NCBI RefSeq assembly: GCF_025336485.1
Contig: NZ_JAODAB010000012.1
Location: forward strand, 62,001-126,000
Direction of reading: 5' to 3'
Origin: Pseudomonas citri
GTDB lineage: Bacteria; Pseudomonadota; Gammaproteobacteria; Pseudomonadales; Pseudomonadaceae
Length of the DNA stretch: 64,000 bases
The translations under genes were made by a program, and so were the position numbers. Positions 26,838-35,294 of this stretch are shown piece after piece; position 1 is the stretch's first letter, and each line of letters starts with the position of its first letter. A model generated the notes under the pieces. That model was not told the DNA's origin, made no database searches, and saw only the letters and a list, made by a program, of their open reading frames with translations.

Positions 26838-26889
26838 CTTTGCTCTCACAGGTTTTTGCCCCCCCAGGGGACTGAGGAGAATCCAAGTC

Positions 26890-27588
26890 ATGCTGCAAGT
26901 CGACAAGCTGCACCAATACTACGGCGGCAGCCACATTCTGCGGGGCCTGTCGTTCGACGTGAAGGTCGGCGAGGTGACGTGCCTGTTGGGCCGCAACGGC
27001 GTGGGCAAGACCACCCTGCTCAAATGCCTGATGGGCCTGTTGCCGGCCAAGGAAGGCGCAGTGAACTGGGAAGGCAAGGCCATCACCGCGCTCAAGCCGC
27101 ACCAGCGGGTGCACGCGGGCATCGCCTACGTACCCCAGGGCCGGGAGATTTTCGCGCGGCTGACGGTAGAGGAAAACCTGCTGATGGGCCTGTCGCGTTT
27201 TCCCGGCTCCGAAGCCAGGGAAGTACCCGCGTTCATCTACGAACTGTTCCCCGTGCTGCTGCAAATGAAACAACGCCGTGGCGGTGACCTGTCCGGCGGC
27301 CAGCAACAGCAGTTGGCCATCGGCCGAGCCCTCGCCAGCCGCCCGCGCCTGTTGATCCTCGACGAGCCCACCGAAGGTATCCAGCCCTCGGTGATCAAGG
27401 AAATCGGCGCGGTCATCAAGAAACTCGCGGCCCGGGGCGACATGGCGATTTTGCTGGTGGAGCAGTTCTACGACTTCGCCGCCGAACTGGCCGATCAGTA
27501 CCTGGTGATGTCCCGGGGCGAGATCGTGCAGCAGGGGCGCGGAGAAAACATGGAGGCCGAGGGTGTGCGCGGGCTGGTTACGATCTAG
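26890..27588 (+). CDS. urtE: Urea ABC transporter ATPase UrtE
   Basis: 232-residue LivF-type ATPase. Walker A GRNGVGKTTLL, signature LSGGQQQQLAI, Walker B LLILDEPTEGI and EQFYDFAAELAD are intact. The start at 26890 follows GAGGAGAATCCAAGTC. It completes the UrtBCDE import complex; ureD begins 32 bases later. Confidence 0.95.
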   Translation: MLQVDKLHQYYGGSHILRGLSFDVKVGEVTCLLGRNGVGKTTLLKCLMGLLPAKEGAVNWEGKAITALKPHQRVHAGIAYVPQGREIFARLTVEENLLMGLSRFPGSEAREVPAFIYELFPVLLQMKQRRGGDLSGGQQQQLAIGRALASRPRLLILDEPTEGIQPSVIKEIGAVIKKLAARGDMAILLVEQFYDFAAELADQYLVMSRGEIVQQGRGENMEAEGVRGLVTI

Positions 27589-27619
27589 TCTCTAGCGTCC
27601 TGACGATCATCAGAAAATC

Positions 27620-28462
27620 ATGAATCTACCTGTTTCTCCATCCGCCCTGTTCACCCCCAGCTGGCACGCCGAGCTGGACTTGGGCTACGCCCGTTTTGGC
27701 GACTGCACGCGCCCGGTCCAACGCCGCCACAAAGGCCCGCTGCGGGTGCAGAAGCACTTGTATGCCGAAGGCCCCGAGGTGTGCCAACACATCATCGTCC
27801 ACCCGCCCGGCGGGATTGCCGGTGGCGACCGGTTGAACATCGCGGCCCACGTCGGCCCTGGCGCCTGGACACAACTGACCAGCCCCGGCGCAGCCAAGTG
27901 GTATCGCGCCACGGCGCCTGCGTACCAGCAACTGAGCTTGAGCGTGGCCCCTGGCGCGACGCTCGAATGGCTGCCCCAGGAAACCATCGTCTTCAGCGCG
28001 GCCCAGGCCGAACTCAATACCCAGATCGATCTGCAAGGCGACGGGCGCTTGTTCTATTGGGACATGGTTGCCCTCGGCCGCCCAGCCAGCGGCGAGCGCT
28101 TCGACCACGGGCACTTCCAATCACGGCTGGACATCCGCCGCGACGGCCAGTTGCTGTGGCACGAGCGCCAGCGCATTGTCGGAGGCGATGGGTTGCTCGA
28201 TTCGCCCATTGGGCTGGGCGGCGACCCGGTGCTCGCCACGTTGCTGGTCACCGGCGAAGTCGACAGCGAGCTGCTGGAGCAGTGCCGATCCTTGGGCCAT
28301 GCCGTGCGTGGCGACCTGACCCAACTGCCCGGCCTGGTCGTGGCCCGCTGCCTGGCGAGCGAGGCGCTGCTGGCGCGGGGGTGGTTGATTGAGTTGTGGC
28401 GGCTTCTGCGCCCGGCGCTGCTGGGTCGAGCGGCCGTACCCCCCAGAATCTGGAGTACCTGA
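27620..28462 (+). CDS. ureD: Urease accessory protein UreD
   Basis: 280-residue scaffold that binds apo-urease with UreF and UreG during nickel insertion. Family blocks: HHKGPLRVQK-like RRHKGPLRVQKHLY near residue 36, IIVHPPGGIAGGD near residue 58, and LEWLPQETIVFS near 114. The ribosome site is weak. Placed between urtE and ureA, so it is probably co-transcribed with the urea transporter. Confidence 0.95.
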   Translation: MNLPVSPSALFTPSWHAELDLGYARFGDCTRPVQRRHKGPLRVQKHLYAEGPEVCQHIIVHPPGGIAGGDRLNIAAHVGPGAWTQLTSPGAAKWYRATAPAYQQLSLSVAPGATLEWLPQETIVFSAAQAELNTQIDLQGDGRLFYWDMVALGRPASGERFDHGHFQSRLDIRRDGQLLWHERQRIVGGDGLLDSPIGLGGDPVLATLLVTGEVDSELLEQCRSLGHAVRGDLTQLPGLVVARCLASEALLARGWLIELWRLLRPALLGRAAVPPRIWST

Positions 28463-28471
28463 ACGTGCTTC

Positions 28472-28502
28472 CCTGTGGGAGCAATGACTTTGCCCCCACA
28501 GG
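28472..28502. repeat. Degenerate REP palindrome
   Basis: CTGTGGG and a C/A-rich inverse copy around a 14-base loop between ureD and ureA; a partial REP. Confidence 0.5.
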
Positions 28503-28564
28503 CCCGCTCCTACAGTGGAACGTGTTTACAAAGATCATTTTTTACCTGCCCTTATGGATTGCAC

Positions 28565-28867
28565 ATGGACCTGACCCCACGCGAAAAAGACAAGCTGTTG
28601 ATCTTCACCGCCGGCCTCGTTGCCGAACGGCGGTTGGCTCGTGGCTTGAAACTCAATTACCCGGAGGCCATGGCCTACATTTCCGCGGCCCTGCTCGAAG
28701 GCGCCCGCGACGGCCAGAGCGTGGCCGATCTGATGCACTACGGCACCACCTTGCTCAGCCGCGAGCAAGTGATGGAAGGTATCCCGGAAATGATCCCGGA
28801 GATCCAGGTCGAAGCGACATTTCCCGACGGTACCAAACTGGTCACCGTCCACCAGCCCATCGCCTGA
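28565..28867 (+). CDS. ureA: Urease gamma subunit
   Basis: 100-residue small structural subunit of urease. It starts MDLTPREKDKLLIFTA and ends FPDGTKLVTVHQPI, the usual ends of UreA; length is exact for the family. The ATG at 28565 has only a weak ribosome site. It is separated from ureB by two acetyltransferase genes. Confidence 0.97.
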   Translation: MDLTPREKDKLLIFTAGLVAERRLARGLKLNYPEAMAYISAALLEGARDGQSVADLMHYGTTLLSREQVMEGIPEMIPEIQVEATFPDGTKLVTVHQPIA

Positions 28868-28876
28868 GGATGCGCC

Positions 28877-29410
28877 ATGACCTACACCATTCGCGATGCC
28901 CAGCCCACCGACCTGCCGGCGATCCGCGAGATCTACAACCACGCGGTACTGAACACCACCGCCATCTGGAATGAACAGACCGTGGACCTGGGCAATCGCC
29001 AGGCCTGGCTCAGCGCCCGGCAGTCCCAGGGTTATCCGGTGCTGGTGATTGTCGATGGCGAGCAGAACGTCCTCGGCTACGCTTCATTCGGCGACTGGCG
29101 GCCGTTCGACGGTTTCCGACACACCGTGGAACATTCGGTGTACGTGCGCGACGACCAGCGCGGCAATGGCCTCGGCCCACGGCTGATGGCGGCGCTGATC
29201 GAGCATGCCAGGGCATGCGGCAAGCACGTCATGGTCGCGGCCATCGAAAGCGGCAACGCGGCGTCGATTCGCCTGCACGAACGGGCCGGTTTTACCGTGA
29301 CCGGGCAGATGCCCCAGGTGGGCATCAAGTTCGGTCGCTGGCTCGACCTGACTTTCATGCAATTGATCCTCAACCCCGGTGCCCCGGCGCCTGCCGTCAA
29401 CAAGGAGTGA
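28877..29410 (+). CDS. GNAT acetyltransferase, phosphinothricin/methionine sulfoximine type
   Basis: 177-residue GNAT enzyme. The start IRDAQPTDLPAIREIYNHAV, the substrate-side block YASFGDWRPFDGFRHTVEHSVYV, and the acetyl-CoA loop DQRGNGLGPRLM fit the PAT/MddA group, which acetylates glutamate analogues such as methionine sulfoximine and protects glutamine synthetase. It lies inside the urease operon nine bases after ureA. Substrate here is inferred from family likeness only. Confidence 0.85.
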   Translation: MTYTIRDAQPTDLPAIREIYNHAVLNTTAIWNEQTVDLGNRQAWLSARQSQGYPVLVIVDGEQNVLGYASFGDWRPFDGFRHTVEHSVYVRDDQRGNGLGPRLMAALIEHARACGKHVMVAAIESGNAASIRLHERAGFTVTGQMPQVGIKFGRWLDLTFMQLILNPGAPAPAVNKE

Positions 29411-29417
29411 AACGCCC

Positions 29418-29951
29418 ATGAACGCCGCCCAGTTGCGTCGAGTCCACGCTGAAAGCTTTGCGTACTACCGCCAGGGCCTGATCGACCTGTTGCTCGACGC
29501 CGTGGGATATGGCGCCAGCGTCGGCTTCATGGCCGATCTCGATGCCGTCCAGGCCCGCGCCTATTTCGACGAGGTCCAGGCCAGCCTCAGCCAGGGCGAC
29601 CTGCTGCTGTGGGTGGTGGTCAAGGATGAGCAAGTGCAGGCCAGCGTCCAGCTTGCCCTGTGCCAGAAACCCAATGGGTTGAATCGCGCCGAGGTGCAAA
29701 AGCTGCTGGTGCGCGGCGAAGCCCGCCGCCGTGGCTTGGGCCAGCAGTTGCTGCACGCCCTGGAACTCGGTGCCCGCCAGCACAAGCGTGGCCTGCTGTA
29801 CCTCGACACCCAGGCCGGTTCCGAAGCCGAGGCGTTCTACCGCGCCATGGGCTACACCCGCGTCGGTGAACTGCCCGACTACTGCCTGAGCCCGGATGGG
29901 ACATCCACCCCGACCGCCATCTACTACAAGATTTTGGGGCAACCGCAATGA
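29418..29951 (+). CDS. GNAT family N-acetyltransferase
   Basis: 177-residue GNAT enzyme, second of two between ureA and ureB. The acetyl-CoA loop reads VRGEARRRGLGQQLL (residues ~97-111) and a TQAGSEAEAFYRAMGYTRVG block follows. Start 29418 sits seven bases after the previous stop, with AAGGAG upstream; the stop overlaps ureB as ATGA. Substrate not recognisable. Confidence 0.85.
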   Translation: MNAAQLRRVHAESFAYYRQGLIDLLLDAVGYGASVGFMADLDAVQARAYFDEVQASLSQGDLLLWVVVKDEQVQASVQLALCQKPNGLNRAEVQKLLVRGEARRRGLGQQLLHALELGARQHKRGLLYLDTQAGSEAEAFYRAMGYTRVGELPDYCLSPDGTSTPTAIYYKILGQPQ

Positions 29952-30253
29952 TTCCAGGGCAATACCAGGTCCGGCCCGGCGACATCGAACTCAACGCCGG
30001 TCGCCGTACGCTCACGCTGAATGTCGCCAACCGCGGCGACCGGCCGATCCAGGTCGGTTCGCACTATCACTTCTTCGAAACCAACGACGCCCTGGCCTTC
30101 GACCGCGAGGCCAGCCGTGGCATGCGCCTGAACATCCCGGCCGGCACGGCGGTGCGCTTCGAACCGGGGCAGTGTCGGGAAGTCGAGCTTGTCGAACTGG
30201 CAGGGTTGCGCCGGGTGTTCGGGTTTGCCGGGCGGGTCATGGGTGATCTCTGA
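29948..30253 (+). CDS. ureB: Urease beta subunit
   Basis: 101-residue structural subunit. It begins MIPGQYQV and carries NRGDRPIQVGSHYHFFETN and FDREASRGMRLNIPAGTAVRFEPG, fully typical of UreB. Coupled to the preceding acetyltransferase by an ATGA overlap. A REP cluster separates it from ureC. Confidence 0.97.
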   Translation: MIPGQYQVRPGDIELNAGRRTLTLNVANRGDRPIQVGSHYHFFETNDALAFDREASRGMRLNIPAGTAVRFEPGQCREVELVELAGLRRVFGFAGRVMGDL

Positions 30254-30372
30254 CCTGTGGGAACCAGGCTTGCTCTCTGACCTGTGGGAGCAAGGCTTGC
30301 CCGCGACGCAGGCACCGCGGGCTCCTGTCAGACCACGTCATCGTTCATCGCCAGCAAGCTGTGCTCCCACAG
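30254..30372. repeat. REP cluster between ureB and ureC
   Basis: Three REP-like units: a degenerate copy at about 30254-30276, a good one at 30281-30306 and an inverted one at about 30346-30372. Could set the ratio of subunits by stabilising or attenuating the message. Confidence 0.75.
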
Positions 30373-30443
30373 ATCGGGCTCTACAAACCTGACTACCAGC
30401 GACTGGATCTGTAAAAACCGACATTGAATTCCAAGGCAAACAC

Positions 30444-32144
30444 ATGAAGATATCGAGACAAGCCTACGCCGACATGTTCGGTCCCACCGTCGGCGACAAG
30501 GTCCGACTGGCCGACACCGAACTGTGGGTCGAAGTGGAAAAGGACTTCACCACCTACGGCGAAGAAGTGAAATTCGGCGGCGGCAAGGTGATCCGCGATG
30601 GCATGGGCCAGAGCCAGTTGCTAGCCGCCGACGTCGTCGACACCTTGATCACCAACGCACTGATCATCGACCACTGGGGCATCGTCAAGGCCGATGTCGG
30701 CCTCAAGGACGGGCGCATCGCAGCCATCGGCAAGGCCGGCAACCCGGACATCCAGCCCGACGTGACCATCGCCATCGGCGCCAGCACCGAAGTGATCGCC
30801 GGCGAAGGCATGATCCTCACCGCCGGTGGTATCGACACCCATATCCACTTCATCTGCCCCCAGCAGATCGAAGAAGCGCTGATGAGCGGCGTCACCACCA
30901 TGATCGGCGGCGGCACAGGCCCGGCCACCGGCACCAACGCCACCACCTGCACCTCCGGGCCATGGCACCTGGCGCGCATGCTCCAGGCCGCCGATGCCTT
31001 CCCCATGAACATCGGTTTCACCGGCAAGGGCAACGCCAGCCTGCCAGAGCCGTTGATCGAGCAGGTCAAGGCCGGTGCCATCGGCCTGAAACTGCATGAA
31101 GACTGGGGCACCACCCCGGCGGCCATCGACAACTGCCTGAGCGTGGCCGACCAGTACGACGTGCAAGTGGCGATCCACACCGACACCCTCAACGAGTCCG
31201 GTTTCGTCGAGACCACCCTGGCCGCGTTCAAGGGCCGCACCATCCACACCTACCACACCGAAGGCGCTGGCGGCGGCCATGCGCCAGACATCATCAAGGC
31301 TTGTGGCTTCTCCAACGTACTGCCCAGCTCCACCAACCCGACCCGACCGTTCACCCGCAACACCATCGACGAACACCTGGACATGCTGATGGTCTGTCAT
31401 CACCTGGACCCGAGCATCGCCGAAGACGTCGCGTTCGCCGAAAGCCGCATCCGCCGCGAAACCATCGCTGCCGAAGACATCCTCCACGACCTCGGCGCGT
31501 TCTCGATGATCAGCTCCGACAGCCAGGCCATGGGGCGCGTCGGCGAGGTCATCACCCGCACCTGGCAGACCGCCGACAAGATGAAAAAACAACGCGGCGC
31601 CCTGCCCGCCGATGGCGAAGGCAACGACAACTTCCGCATCAAGCGCTACATCGCCAAGTACACCATCAACCCCGCGATCACCCATGGCATCAGCCATGAA
31701 GTGGGCTCCGTCGAAGTGGGCAAGTGGGCCGACCTGGTGCTGTGGCGCCCGGCGTTCTTCGGCGTCAAGCCGACCTTGATCCTGAAAGGCGGAGCGATTG
31801 CCGCCAGCCTGATGGGCGACGCCAACGCCTCGATCCCGACGCCGCAACCGGTGCATTACCGGCCAATGTTCGCCAGCTTCGGCGGTTCGCGACACGCCAC
31901 CAGCCTGACGTTCATCAGCCAGGCCGCGGCCGACGCGGGGTTACCGGAACAGCTTGGGCTCAAGAAAAGAATCGCCGTGGTCAAAGGTTGTCGCGATGTG
32001 CAGAAGACCGACCTGATCCACAACGACTACCTGCCGCACATCGATGTCGACCCGCAGACCTACCAGGTCAAGGCCGATGGGGTGTTGTTGTGGTGCGAAC
32101 CGGCGCAAGTGCTGCCGATGGCGCAGCGGTATTTTCTGTTTTGA
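30444..32144 (+). CDS. ureC: Urease alpha subunit
   Basis: 566-residue catalytic subunit that hydrolyses urea to ammonia and carbamate at a di-nickel centre. Metal ligands H133 and H135 (DTHIHF) and the carbamylated lysine K216 (GLKLHEDWG) are present, as is the active-site flap MVCHHLDP with its Cys-His pair. Length matches the family. The start has a weak AAGGCAAAC ribosome site. Accessory genes ureE, ureF and ureG lie 12 kb to the right. Confidence 0.98.
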   Translation: MKISRQAYADMFGPTVGDKVRLADTELWVEVEKDFTTYGEEVKFGGGKVIRDGMGQSQLLAADVVDTLITNALIIDHWGIVKADVGLKDGRIAAIGKAGNPDIQPDVTIAIGASTEVIAGEGMILTAGGIDTHIHFICPQQIEEALMSGVTTMIGGGTGPATGTNATTCTSGPWHLARMLQAADAFPMNIGFTGKGNASLPEPLIEQVKAGAIGLKLHEDWGTTPAAIDNCLSVADQYDVQVAIHTDTLNESGFVETTLAAFKGRTIHTYHTEGAGGGHAPDIIKACGFSNVLPSSTNPTRPFTRNTIDEHLDMLMVCHHLDPSIAEDVAFAESRIRRETIAAEDILHDLGAFSMISSDSQAMGRVGEVITRTWQTADKMKKQRGALPADGEGNDNFRIKRYIAKYTINPAITHGISHEVGSVEVGKWADLVLWRPAFFGVKPTLILKGGAIAASLMGDANASIPTPQPVHYRPMFASFGGSRHATSLTFISQAAADAGLPEQLGLKKRIAVVKGCRDVQKTDLIHNDYLPHIDVDPQTYQVKADGVLLWCEPAQVLPMAQRYFLF

Positions 32145-32182
32145 ATGACATAGGGGCTGGCGTAGTGGCCTGGGCTCAAAGA

Positions 32183-32271
32183 CTTGTGGGAGCAAAGCTT
32201 GCTCGCGATACAGGCGCCTCAACTTTTGAGAACCGAGTTGAATCCATCGCGGGCAAGCCTTGCTCCCACAG
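32183..32271. repeat. REPIN after ureC
   Basis: Inverted REP units at 32183-32209 and 32246-32271, about 36-base spacer; sits between the converging ureC and cbpM genes. Confidence 0.85.
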
Positions 32272-32297
32272 GTTGGCGCTTGCTCATTGAGCGCTTT

Positions 32298-32597
32298 TCA
32301 CTCCACCAACCGCCCCAGCCGCTGCTTGAGCATGCGGTTTTCGTTGCGCAATTGCTGCACTTCCTCCAGCAGGTCCAGCGCCAGGGCGACGCCGTCCCAT
32401 TCCAGTTCCAGCTCGCGCCGCAACTTGGCGGCGCGGCGGGCCAGGACCAGTTCGTAATCGGTGAATGTCCAGTCCTTCGGCGCCGCGCCATGGGGTTCGA
32501 GGATGCCGTGCTCGACGATTTCGATCACATGGACATCCGCCAACGCGGCGGCCTCGCAGAATTCAGTCAGGCTCAGTTCAATGATCGGGTTGCTCAT
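32298..32597 (-). CDS. cbpM: Chaperone modulator CbpM
   Basis: 99-residue partner of the DnaJ-like CbpA. The N-terminal half is a small MerR-like fold (IIELSLTEFCEAAALADVHV) and the C-terminal half is a coiled coil (DLLEEVQQLRNENRMLKQRL). CbpM binds the J domain of CbpA and blocks its stimulation of DnaK. It follows cbpA by about 70 bases on the same strand. Confidence 0.88.
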   Translation of the reverse strand: MSNPIIELSLTEFCEAAALADVHVIEIVEHGILEPHGAAPKDWTFTDYELVLARRAAKLRRELELEWDGVALALDLLEEVQQLRNENRMLKQRLGRLVE

Positions 32598-32669
32598 ATG
32601 CTGCTTCTCCCAATGCTTTAACTGTCGAGTCTAGTCAGGATTGTGACAAGTCTGACTGTGGCGAGCAGA

Positions 32670-33608
32670 TCAGAAATTCTCCCGCGGATCGAACGCCGCT
32701 TTCTTCGCCAGTTCCGCCCACAGCGCCTTGACCGCGTCGTCATTGACCTTGGGCATCACGGCCTTGAGCTGCACGAACAGGTAGCCGCGCTCCCCCGCCT
32801 TGTTGCGCAGGCCGTGGCCCTTGGCGCGCATGCGCTGGCCGTTCTGGCTGCCGGCCGGGACCTTGAGGTTGATCTTGCCGGTGAGGGTCGGGACCGCCAC
32901 TTCGGTGCCCAGCGCCAGTTCCCAAGGCGCCAGGGGCAAGGTGATGATCAGGTCCTGGCCTTCGACGTCGAACTTGGGGTGCGGGGCAAAACGAATGGTC
33001 AGGTACAAATCGCCATTGGCGCCGCCACCAACACCCGGCGCGCCCTGGCCCTTGAGGCGGATGCGTTCGCCCTCGGTCACGCCCTGAGGGATCTTCACGT
33101 TCAGGCTTTTGCTGGTGTTGCTCACGTGCTGGCCGGCCGCGTTGTATTGCGGCACCTGGAAGCTGACCTTTTTCGAGTCGCTGGACAGGGTCTCTTCCAG
33201 GAAAATCGGTAATTCCAATTCCACGTCTTGTCCTCGTCGGCCGGCGCTGCGACCTGACTGTCCGCCGCCGAAACCCGGCCCGCGATTACCGAAGATCGAA
33301 CTGAAGAAGTCCGAGAAATCACCACCGTTCTGGCCACCAAAACCGCCGCGGCTCTGCCAGCCCGGCGGGCCCTGGAACGGCTGGCCGTGCTGACCGTAAC
33401 GGCGCAGGTCGTCATATTCGGCGCGTTTGTCGGCGCTTTTCAGCGCCTCATAGGCTTCGGAGACGTCCTTGAACTTGGTCTCGGCGTCCTTTTCCTTGCT
33501 CACATCCGGGTGGTATTTGCGCGCCAGCTTGCGATAGGCGCCCTTGATCGTGGCATCGTCGGCCGTCGGCTCGACCCCCAGGATCTTGTAATAGTCTTTG
33601 AAGTCCAT
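32670..33608 (-). CDS. cbpA: Curved DNA-binding protein / DnaJ-class co-chaperone CbpA
   Basis: 312-residue co-chaperone. The J domain occupies residues 1-70, with the HPD motif at 33-35; a Gly/Phe-rich linker (residues ~75-125) and two DnaJ C-terminal beta domains follow. No zinc finger, as in CbpA. I start at MDFKDYYKILG (33608), which matches the family; a longer frame to 33692 would add 28 unlike residues. It faces an Hsp70 gene across a ~300-base divergent gap. Confidence 0.93.
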   Translation of the reverse strand: MDFKDYYKILGVEPTADDATIKGAYRKLARKYHPDVSKEKDAETKFKDVSEAYEALKSADKRAEYDDLRRYGQHGQPFQGPPGWQSRGGFGGQNGGDFSDFFSSIFGNRGPGFGGGQSGRSAGRRGQDVELELPIFLEETLSSDSKKVSFQVPQYNAAGQHVSNTSKSLNVKIPQGVTEGERIRLKGQGAPGVGGGANGDLYLTIRFAPHPKFDVEGQDLIITLPLAPWELALGTEVAVPTLTGKINLKVPAGSQNGQRMRAKGHGLRNKAGERGYLFVQLKAVMPKVNDDAVKALWAELAKKAAFDPRENF

Positions 33609-33905
33609 CGAAGGATCACCATCCGTTATCGATATCGCACCGCCCTGTGCAGCATGCCCGGGGTCCAGGCCCCCGGGTTTGACCAATCTCAAGGTTTGTG
33701 ACCGGGCGGCGCTTGAAGAAGTTTATCGGCAGCCGGTGGCGGTTTCTTGTATCCGCCCTGCGCTGCCAGACCTATGCCTGCAAGTTTGGGGGTAAAACGG
33801 CGTCTTTCAAGGCCAATGTTCACGAATTAGTAGATAGCCGGCCTTCGAATCCGTGCCGCACTGGCATACACTGCGCGGCCGTTTTTTCGACCGGACCTCA
33901 AAGAC

Positions 33906-35171
33906 ATGAAAAACCCATCCCCGGCCCGTGCCTGCGGCATCGACTTCGGCACGTCCAACTCCACTGTCGGCTGGCTGCGCCCCGGCATGGAAACGTTGAT
34001 CGCGCTGGAAGATGGCAAGATCACCCTGCCCTCGGTGGTCTTTTTCAATCTCGAGGAGCGCCGTCCGGTGTACGGCCGCCTGGCCCTGCACGAATACCTG
34101 GAAGGCTACGAAGGCCGGCTGATGCGCTCGCTCAAGAGCCTGCTGGGCTCCAAGTTGATCAAGCACGACACCAGCGTGTTGGGCACGGCGATGCCGTTCA
34201 AGGATCTGCTGGGCTTGTTCATCGGCCAACTGAAGCAGCGTGCCGAAGCCACCGCCGGTCGGGAGTTCGAAGCCGTGGTACTGGGGCGTCCGGTATTTTT
34301 CGTTGATGACGACGAAGCCGCCGACCAGGAAGCAGAAAACACCCTGGCGGAGGTCGCCCGCGCCATCGGTTTCAAGGACATCTCGTTCCAGTACGAACCC
34401 ATCGCCGCGGCCTTCGATTATGAAGCGAGCATCGAGCAGGAAGAACTGGTGCTGATCGTCGACATCGGCGGGGGTACCTCGGACTTCTCGCTGGTGCGCC
34501 TGTCGCCCGAGCGGCGTACCCGCGACAACCGTCACGATGACATCCTCGCCACCGGCGGCGTGCACATCGGCGGGACGGACTTCGACAAGCAGCTCTCGCT
34601 GGCCGGCCTGATGCCGCTGTTCGGCTACGGCAGCCGGATGAAAAGCGGCGCCTACATGCCCACCAGCCACCACATGAACCTGGCGACCTGGCACACCATC
34701 AATGGCGTGTATTCGCAGAAATCCACCCTGGCCTTGAACAGCATGCGCTATGACATCGAAGACACCGGCGGCATCGACCGGCTGTTCAAGCTGATCGAGC
34801 AACGCGCCGGGCACTGGCTGGCGATGGAAGTGGAAGAAACCAAGATCCAATTGACCCACACCGACCAGCACCATGTGCCACTGGACAGGATCGAGCCGGG
34901 CCTGAGCGTCGACCTGAGCCGCACATTGTTCGAGTCGGCCATCGATGGGCTGCTGGAGCGGGTGCGCACCAGCGTCACGCAACTGCTCGCCGATGCCAAC
35001 GTCGGCGTAGAGCAGGTCAACACGGTGTTCTTCACCGGCGGCTCCAGCGGTATCCCGGCACTGCGCAACAGCGTCTCGGCCATGCTGCCCCAGGCGCGGC
35101 ATGTCGAAGGCAATATCTTCGGCAGTATCGGTAGCGGGTTGGCGATCGAGGCGATGAAACGGTATGGCTGA
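33906..35171 (+). CDS. Hsp70-family ATPase, YegD-like
   Basis: 421-residue actin-fold ATPase of the Hsp70 superfamily without a full substrate-binding domain. Phosphate 1 (ACGIDFGTSNSTVGWL), phosphate 2 (VDIGGGTSDFSLV, near residue 188) and adenosine (FFTGGSSGIPALR, near residue 377) motifs are all present. Resembles E. coli YegD, whose role is unclear. It is divergent from cbpA-cbpM, a J-protein and its inhibitor, hinting at a dedicated chaperone set. A direct link is inference. Confidence 0.88.
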   Translation: MKNPSPARACGIDFGTSNSTVGWLRPGMETLIALEDGKITLPSVVFFNLEERRPVYGRLALHEYLEGYEGRLMRSLKSLLGSKLIKHDTSVLGTAMPFKDLLGLFIGQLKQRAEATAGREFEAVVLGRPVFFVDDDEAADQEAENTLAEVARAIGFKDISFQYEPIAAAFDYEASIEQEELVLIVDIGGGTSDFSLVRLSPERRTRDNRHDDILATGGVHIGGTDFDKQLSLAGLMPLFGYGSRMKSGAYMPTSHHMNLATWHTINGVYSQKSTLALNSMRYDIEDTGGIDRLFKLIEQRAGHWLAMEVEETKIQLTHTDQHHVPLDRIEPGLSVDLSRTLFESAIDGLLERVRTSVTQLLADANVGVEQVNTVFFTGGSSGIPALRNSVSAMLPQARHVEGNIFGSIGSGLAIEAMKRYG

Positions 35172-35179
35172 AGCCAGTG

Positions 35180-35292
35180 GCGAGCTTCGAGCTTCGAGCT
35201 GCAAGTAAAAGCTATCGGCGGCAACCCGACCGCTCTTACTTGAAGCTTGCAGCTCGAAGCTCGAAGCTCGCAGCTCGCAGCTCGCAGCTGCT
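35180..35292. repeat. Imperfect inverted repeat of GCTTCGA / GCAGCTC units
   Basis: A run of GAGCTTCGAGCTTC units (to about 35206) is mirrored by GCTCGAAGCTCGAAGCTCGC units (to about 35292) around ~35 bases. This type of low-complexity hairpin often lies at transcript ends in pseudomonads; here it separates two converging genes. Confidence 0.6.
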
Positions 35293-35294
35293 TT

